Assembly: GCA_009646425.1 (NCBI GenBank)
Contig: WJBW01000001.1
Location: 467,310 to 519,473, forward strand
Direction: 5' to 3'
Length of the DNA stretch: 52,164 nt
Source: Burkholderiales bacterium LSUCC0115
GTDB lineage: Bacteria; Pseudomonadota; Gammaproteobacteria; Burkholderiales; Burkholderiaceae_A
Shown here: positions 47,321-52,164 of the stretch, piece after piece
How the letters are laid out: the number at the start of each line of letters is the position of its first letter
Numbering within the stretch: position 1 is the stretch's first letter
The notes under the pieces: generated by a model
Told to the model about the DNA's origin: nothing
Database searches by the model: none
The model's input: the letters and a program-made list of their open reading frames with translations, nothing else
Position numbers and translations under genes: made by a program

Positions 47321-48471
47321 GGCCAAAGCGTCTGAGCCACCTGACCCATCGCCTTTAGAAAGGCTTCGTTCTCAGCCGCCGTACCAATGGACACCCGCAG
47401 ATGATTGGGCAGGCCGTAATTGCCAACGGGCCGGGTGATCACGCCTTTCGCCAACAGGGCATCGAAGACCTTGCTGCCCAACGCATCAATGGGCTTGGCG
47501 TTGGGCTGACGGGTCGAGAGATCGACTAGAACAAAGTTGCCGCGCGACGGCATCACACCCAATCCGAGCGCCTCCAGGCCCTTAGTGAGTTGGACCAGGC
47601 CCGCCTGGTTGCAGTCGTAGGAGGTCTTTAGAAAGTCCTCGTCAAACAAGGCCGCTGTCGCCGCAGCCTGAGCCAGGCTGTTGACATTAAATGGCTGACG
47701 AACCCGGTTCAACAAGTCAGTGACATCCGGGTGCGCGACGCCATAGCCCACGCGCAGACCCGCCAGACCATAGGCCTTGGAAAACGAGCGCGAGATGAGC
47801 AGGTTCGGCGCGTCTGCAATCCAGTCAAAAGCGTTGTATCGATCGGCCGGCGATAGAAATTCGGTGTAGGCCTCATCCAAAACAAGCAATACCGACCCGG
47901 GCAAGTCTTTCAAAAAAGTACGAATCTCTGCGCCCGGCAGAAAGCTACCAGTCGGATTGTTTGGATTGGCCAGCCAGATCACGCCGGTGTTGGGCGTGAC
48001 GGCAGCAGCCAAGGCCGATAAGTCATTGCCCAACGTCTTGGGATCTGCTGGCACCACAACCGACTGGCCACCAACCGCCTGGGTCGCCAGGGCATAGACC
48101 GCAAAGGAATGGTCCGAATAGACCGACCCAACCCCGGGCTTTAGAAAGGTATGGGCCACCAACTCCAAGATGTCGTTGCTGCCATTACCAAGGGTGATGG
48201 TGTTCTCGGGCAGTCCAAACTTTTTGGCGATCGCCTGTTTGAGTTCAAAGCCATTGCCATCGGGGTAGCGCCCCAGATCCTGGCTGGCCTCGAGCATGGC
48301 CTGCCTGGCCTTGGGGCTCATGCCAAGGGGGTTTTCATTGGAGGCCAGCTTGACGATCTGGTCCTCCCGAAATCCAAAACGACGAGCGATCTCGCCAATG
48401 GGCCGACCACCCTGATAGGGCGCAATGGCGCGAATGTAATCTGGTGCGCGCTGAGCCAGGTCGTTGGCCAT
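47317..48471 (-). CDS. hisC: Histidinol-phosphate aminotransferase
   Basis: 384-residue fold-type I PLP enzyme. Motifs: IVKLASNENPLGMSPKA, LGNGSNDILELVAH, WLANPNNPTGSF, VLDEAYTEFL, and SRSFSKAYGLAGLRVGYG with the PLP Lys. Its place between pheA and tyrA suggests it also transaminates aromatic keto acids, as known for HisC paralogues (HisC2/AroJ-like) in this operon type; a second hisC in a his operon is possible. It overlaps pheA by one base. Confidence 0.93.
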   Translation of the reverse strand: MANDLAQRAPDYIRAIAPYQGGRPIGEIARRFGFREDQIVKLASNENPLGMSPKARQAMLEASQDLGRYPDGNGFELKQAIAKKFGLPENTITLGNGSNDILELVAHTFLKPGVGSVYSDHSFAVYALATQAVGGQSVVVPADPKTLGNDLSALAAAVTPNTGVIWLANPNNPTGSFLPGAEIRTFLKDLPGSVLLVLDEAYTEFLSPADRYNAFDWIADAPNLLISRSFSKAYGLAGLRVGYGVAHPDVTDLLNRVRQPFNVNSLAQAAATAALFDEDFLKTSYDCNQAGLVQLTKGLEALGLGVMPSRGNFVLVDLSTRQPNAKPIDALGSKVFDALLAKGVITRPVGNYGLPNHLRVSIGTAAENEAFLKAMGQVAQTLWP

Positions 48472-49616
48472 CAGACAGCCTCCTCGGATCCAGCCGAGGG
48501 CATGGCCGGAGCGGTCAACTTCTCGAACAAAGGGTAAGAGCCCAAGAGCTTGAAGAGCCCGGCCTTGGACTGAATCTCGGCAAGCGCCAAAGCCACCTGT
48601 GGATCGGTCTTGTGGCCCACCAGGTCCACATAGAAGAAGTATTCCCAGCCATTCTTGCCCGCACCGAGTTGCCGGGCGGGACGAGACTCAAAGCGCTTCA
48701 TCGACACCCCATGACGAGCCAAGGGTTCGATCAAAGACAACATGGCTCCAGCCTTATCCGGTACCGACAGAATCAGCGAGGTCTGGTCAACACCGCAACC
48801 ATCCGGCTGGAAGTTGCCCAGGGCTGCAAAACGAGTCCGGTTGCTGGGGTCGTCCTCAATGCGTTCGGCCAAAGCACTCAAGCCATAGTGCTGGGCAGCG
48901 GTCTGGCCTGCAATCGCTGCCACGCTCGGATCTTTGGCGGCCAACTCAGCGGCATGGCCATTGCTGGCCACCGGCACCCGGGGAACGTCAGGCATGTGCG
49001 CATCCAACCAGCGCTGACACTGGGCCAGGGCCTGGGCATGGGCGGTAATCTGTTTGACCTGTTTGACCTCACCCGTCTTGTGAAGCAGGCTGTGGTGAAT
49101 GGGAATCGAGACCTCGGCACTGATCTGCAGCGACGTGTTCAACAACAGATCCAGGCTGCGACCCACCGTGCCCTCAATCGAGTTTTCAATCGGCAGCAAG
49201 GCGCAGTCGGTGCTGCCCTTCTCGGCCAACGACAAGGCTTCGTCCAGGCTGGCACAGGGGAAGAACTCCACCCGGTGGCCAAACAGCGTCCGCACGGCCT
49301 GCTCGCTGTAGGTGCCAGCAGGGCCCAGATACGACACCCGCATCACCCTTTCCAGAGCGCGACAGCCGGAAATGATTTCCAACCAGATCGCGGCAATCGA
49401 CTGGTCTGGCAGCGGGCCACCCAGGGCCTTGTTCGACTCACACATGCGCTCGATGATGGCCACCTCGCGCTCGGGACGAAAAACAGCCGCACCGACCTTG
49501 TGCTTGTTGCGGCCCACCTCTTGGACCACACCAGCCCGCTCGACCAATAGCTTGATGATCTCGTCGTCTAGAGCATCAATGCGGTCTCGGAATCCTTTGA
49601 GCTGCTCAGGGGTCAT
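48471..49616 (-). CDS. pheA: Chorismate mutase / prephenate dehydratase (P-protein)
   Basis: 381 residues, bifunctional enzyme of phenylalanine synthesis. Residues 1-90 are an AroQ chorismate mutase ([29 protein letters not shown]). Residues about 95-275 are prephenate dehydratase ([42 protein letters not shown]). An ACT domain follows, with [23 protein letters not shown], where ESRP is the Phe-binding motif for feedback control. No leader peptide or attenuator is visible. The ATG overlaps the serC stop. Confidence 0.96.
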   Translation of the reverse strand: MTPEQLKGFRDRIDALDDEIIKLLVERAGVVQEVGRNKHKVGAAVFRPEREVAIIERMCESNKALGGPLPDQSIAAIWLEIISGCRALERVMRVSYLGPAGTYSEQAVRTLFGHRVEFFPCASLDEALSLAEKGSTDCALLPIENSIEGTVGRSLDLLLNTSLQISAEVSIPIHHSLLHKTGEVKQVKQITAHAQALAQCQRWLDAHMPDVPRVPVASNGHAAELAAKDPSVAAIAGQTAAQHYGLSALAERIEDDPSNRTRFAALGNFQPDGCGVDQTSLILSVPDKAGAMLSLIEPLARHGVSMKRFESRPARQLGAGKNGWEYFFYVDLVGHKTDPQVALALAEIQSKAGLFKLLGSYPLFEKLTAPAMPSAGSEEAV

Positions 49617-50755
49617 GCCTGCTCCTTCTCAAAATCAGCCAGGAAGGCCACCAGGGCCTGCACACCCTCGAGTGGCATGGCGTTGTAGATGCTGGCACGC
49701 AGACCGCCCACGGCCTTGTGTCCTTTCAGACTCAGCAGCCCTCTCTCCTTGGCCTTGGCCAAGAAGGGTTCATAGAGCCGATCATCCGGCAGGTAAAACG
49801 GCACATTCATCCAGGAGCGGCTCGAGCGAGCCACTTTGGTCTGATAGAAGTCTGACCCGTCAAAGGCGCTGTAGAGCAGTGCCGCCTTCTGGGCATTGAG
49901 CCGGCCCATGGCCTGCACGCCGCCCTGCTCCAGCAGCCACTCAAAGACCAGGCCTGCGATGTAGATCGGATAGGTCGAGGGGGTGTTGAGCATGGAATCG
50001 TTGTCCAGCACACCGCGGTAATCAAAGACGCTGGGGCAACTGGCCATGGCCTTGGGAGCCCGCTCGCGAATCAACTGCTCCTGAACAATGACAAAGGTTA
50101 GGCCAGACGGCCCAATATTTTTCTGTGCGCCACCATAGGCCAGGGCCACATTCGAAAAGTCCATGGGCCTCGAGAGAATGTGCGATGACATGTCAATCAC
50201 CAGGGGGACGTTCGGCGCGCCCAAAGCGGCCAAGTCTGGCCATTGGTGATACTCCACGCCACCGATGGTCTCGTTGCCACAGATATGCAGATAGGCTGCG
50301 TCTGGCCGCACCTGCCAGTCATTCAGAGGCGGCACATAGCCAAAGGCCGGCGCCATGGCCCCGTCGAGTTCACGGGGCTGCTCGGCACTGGCCGCCAGGT
50401 GCATGTCACCGTAGCGCTGTGCTTCCTTCAGAGACTTGGCTGACCAATGGCCGGTGTGCACATAGTCACACTTGGGGTTGTCGGCCAAGAGGTTGATCGG
50501 AACGATGGCGTTCTGAGCAGAGGCACCACCCTGCATAAAAAGGATCTTGTGGCCGGGCCCAAGTCCCAGCAGGCTGCGAAAGTCCGCCAGGGTCTTCTCA
50601 AAGATCGACAAAAAATGCGGGCCTCGATGGCTCATCTCCATCACGGACATGCCAGTGCCATGCCAATCCAGCATCTCTGCTGCGGCTCTCTCGAGGACCG
50701 CCTCAGGCAGAGCAGCTGGTCCAGGGGCGAAGTTAAAAGGCCGTCGTTGCGCCAC
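49613..50755 (-). CDS. serC: Phosphoserine aminotransferase
   Basis: 380 residues with a GTG start at 50755, preceded by AGGTGA at good distance. It makes 3-phosphoserine from 3-phosphohydroxypyruvate and also acts in PLP synthesis. Motifs: [53 protein letters not shown], and [13 protein letters not shown] with the PLP Lys. It is first in the serC-pheA-hisC-tyrA-aroA/cmk series and follows the AEC transporter by 10 bases. Confidence 0.97.
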   Translation of the reverse strand: MAQRRPFNFAPGPAALPEAVLERAAAEMLDWHGTGMSVMEMSHRGPHFLSIFEKTLADFRSLLGLGPGHKILFMQGGASAQNAIVPINLLADNPKCDYVHTGHWSAKSLKEAQRYGDMHLAASAEQPRELDGAMAPAFGYVPPLNDWQVRPDAAYLHICGNETIGGVEYHQWPDLAALGAPNVPLVIDMSSHILSRPMDFSNVALAYGGAQKNIGPSGLTFVIVQEQLIRERAPKAMASCPSVFDYRGVLDNDSMLNTPSTYPIYIAGLVFEWLLEQGGVQAMGRLNAQKAALLYSAFDGSDFYQTKVARSSRSWMNVPFYLPDDRLYEPFLAKAKERGLLSLKGHKAVGGLRASIYNAMPLEGVQALVAFLADFEKEQA

Positions 50756-50765
50756 GATGGGTCAC

Positions 50766-51773
50766 CTATCGAATAGAAGAAAAGAGTGAAAGCACATAGG
50801 GTAACGAAATTGCCGTCATTGCTGTGGTCGCGACCACCGCGGTGGCCGCCAGCGAGACCCCTTGGTTGTAGCGTTGAGACAGCAGATAGGGGTTGGAGCC
50901 TGTCGGCAGGCTGGCCATGGTGGTCAGAACGGCCACCGTCATAGGCGGCAGCCCCAAGGCGAACTGCGCCACCGAAAAGACCAACAACGGATGGATGACC
51001 AGCTTAAAGACCAGGACCGGCGCAACCCCCTTGGGCTTTACCTGGTGCCGGGACTGAAAAACCGAGGCGCCCAGCAACAACAGACAGGCCGGTACAGCCA
51101 CATTGCCCATGGAGGCCAGGGTGCTGTCAATCAGGACCGGCAATTCCCAGCCGACCAGGCTCACCAGCAGACCCAGATAGATCGGAATCACAATCGGGTG
51201 CAGCACCGCGCTCTGGACCAAGTGCTTGAGGGTCATCAGCTTGGAGCGACGGGATCGACCCCGAACGGCGAGCTCAAAGCCCACGATGCCCGCACCCAGC
51301 ATGACCAAGGAGTGCATGGTCAACACGGTCAGCAGCACCACCAGGCCCTCAGGGCCATAGAACAGCTTCACCAAGGGGATGCCGATCATCACGTTGTTGG
51401 AAAAAGTCGCCGAAATAGCCGCCGAAGCGGCCAGACCGCCCGCGGTGTCTGCATGCCCTGGCGAACCGGCCCCAACCGTCGAACCAGCTGCGCTGGACGA
51501 TCCAGACGCCCCAAACCAGTCGGCGTACCGATACGCCAGCCCATAGACCAGTACAAAAACAGCGACGGTCGCCGACAGATAGCCCACGATGGGCCCCAGG
51601 CTCAGGGTCGCAAAGTCCACAGAGGCCATGGCGCGAAACAACAGCGCCGGCAGAAACACCCTGGTAATTAGGCCGGAAAAGATCTGCGTGGCCTGTTCAT
51701 CGATCCAGCCCAGCCAGGCCACCAGCACCCCAATGCCAATGATCAGAAAGACCTGTAGCAGGGCGTCGGTCAT
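50766..51773 (-). CDS. AEC-family (auxin efflux carrier-like) transporter
   Basis: 335 residues from the ATG at 51773 (MTDALLQVFLIIGIGVLVAWLGWI); ATG codons further up at 51800 and 51830 are less likely. About ten transmembrane helices in two halves. NNVMIGIPLVKLFYGPEGLVVLLTV and VLTTMASLPTGSNPYLLSQRYN are typical of the family, which exports small organic acids such as malate. A Gly/Ser/Ala-rich loop (about residues 103-130) after the third helix is low-complexity and variable. It lies 10 bases before serC, where many relatives have gyrA. Substrate unknown. Confidence 0.88.
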   Translation of the reverse strand: MTDALLQVFLIIGIGVLVAWLGWIDEQATQIFSGLITRVFLPALLFRAMASVDFATLSLGPIVGYLSATVAVFVLVYGLAYRYADWFGASGSSSAAGSTVGAGSPGHADTAGGLAASAAISATFSNNVMIGIPLVKLFYGPEGLVVLLTVLTMHSLVMLGAGIVGFELAVRGRSRRSKLMTLKHLVQSAVLHPIVIPIYLGLLVSLVGWELPVLIDSTLASMGNVAVPACLLLLGASVFQSRHQVKPKGVAPVLVFKLVIHPLLVFSVAQFALGLPPMTVAVLTTMASLPTGSNPYLLSQRYNQGVSLAATAVVATTAMTAISLPYVLSLFSSIR

Positions 51774-51852
51774 GTCGGCCGCCAATCGATGCGAATGCAT
51801 GATCGCTCGATATCCAGTACCAGAGCGCAATAAGAAGCAAAAGTGGACACGT

Positions 51853-51858
51853 TAAGAT
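51853..51858 (+). promoter_or_regulatory. -10 element of the YeiH-like gene (TAAGAT)
   Basis: TAAGAT ends 8 bases before the ATG at 51867, so the mRNA would have a leader of one or two bases at most. The -35 is weak. Confidence 0.4.
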
Positions 51859-51866
51859 GCTACCCC

Positions 51867-52164
51867 ATGGTGAATCAATTCCAGTGGGTCTCGGCCCGCC
51901 TACCCGGCGTCCTGCTCTGCGCGCTGATCGCAGCCGCCTCAACCCTGATCTCTCAGAGCTACGGCGGACCGCTGTTTCTCTACGCCTTGCTGCTGGGCAT
52001 GGCATTTAACAGCATCCTGGCCGGCTCCAAACTGGCCACAGGGATCACTTTCACCACCAAAACACTCCTGCGGCTGGGGGTTGCCCTCATGGGCCTGCGG
52101 CTCTCACTCGACATGGTCGAGAGCCTGGGAGCCGCCCCCTTCATCACCGTTATCGGCGGTATTT
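51867..52164 (+). CDS. YeiH-family putative sulfate exporter, N-terminal part, cut by window edge
   Basis: I translated this by hand: the ATG at 51867 opens MVNQFQWVSARLPGVLLCAL and stays open for 99 codons to the window edge. Hydrophobic helices alternate with LFLYALLLGMAFNSIL and LLRLGVALMGLRLSLDMV, which match the conserved N-terminal third of PF03601 (YeiH). Members have about ten helices and are annotated as putative sulfate exporters; the function is poorly proven. It is divergent from the AEC transporter. Confidence 0.82.
   Translation, partial: MVNQFQWVSARLPGVLLCALIAAASTLISQSYGGPLFLYALLLGMAFNSILAGSKLATGITFTTKTLLRLGVALMGLRLSLDMVESLGAAPFITVIGGI

Overview
The window is a gene-dense, GC-rich (about 60% by eye) stretch of a proteobacterial chromosome. 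Protein content and gene order point to a betaproteobacterium of the Burkholderiales type: the block serC-pheA-hisC-tyrA-aroA/cmk-rpsA-ihfB-lapB-rfaE-hldD-comEA, a UvrA of double length, a BPSS1780-type membrane protein, a CDP-6-deoxy-glucoseen-reductase-like ferredoxin reductase, and S20 divergent from murJ. I cannot name a genus. I see no insertion sequence, prophage, CRISPR array, tRNA or rRNA. This is core chromosome, so what is unusual lies in variant forms of housekeeping genes and in the gaps between them.

Layout. 1-9.7 kb: start of polA (minus, cut by the window edge), then glnS, a quinone oxidoreductase, a His-rich small protein and the 1818-residue tandem UvrA (plus). 9.8-13.2 kb (minus): a 2Fe-2S flavin reductase, lptG and lptF. 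13.2-18.3 kb (plus): pepA-holC-valS. 18.3-18.6 kb: the only gap above 300 bp, holding a probable structured small RNA with its own terminator (minus). 18.6-21.5 kb (minus): alaS-tusA. 21.6-24.4 kb (plus): a beta-hydroxyacid dehydrogenase, thrB and a membrane protein. 24.3-26.8 kb (minus): a UvrD-type helicase. 26.9-35.0 kb (plus): leuS-lptE-holA-proA, then hemJ, a THUMP methyltransferase and a yggS homologue. 35.0-35.3 kb: rpsT (minus). 35.3-37.8 kb (plus): murJ-proC. 37.8-51.8 kb (minus): an AEC transporter, serC, pheA, hisC, tyrA, an aroA-cmk fusion, rpsA, ihfB, a shortened lapB, the rfaE kinase and hldD, then comEA-ubiA. From 51.9 kb: start of a YeiH-type transporter (plus), cut by the edge.

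How the genes relate. Themes are DNA repair and replication (polA, uvrA, uvrD, holA, holC), aminoacyl-tRNA synthetases (glnS, valS, alaS, leuS), outer-membrane and wall biogenesis (lptE, lptF, lptG, lapB, rfaE, hldD, murJ), and aromatic, serine, histidine and proline synthesis. Neighbours commonly overlap by 1-4 bases.

Most worth a second look: (a) an in-frame insert of about 48 residues in EPSP synthase whose DNA is a long interrupted palindrome; (b) a structured RNA candidate downstream of tusA; (c) a LapB lacking about half of its TPR array, with no lapA in the gap before it; (d) several genes whose -10 box lies 6-8 bases before the start codon, suggesting leaderless mRNAs; (e) a fused double UvrA whose second copy has lost most of its insertion domain, next to a His-rich protein; (f) convergent genes whose stop codons interlock in 4-base palindromes.
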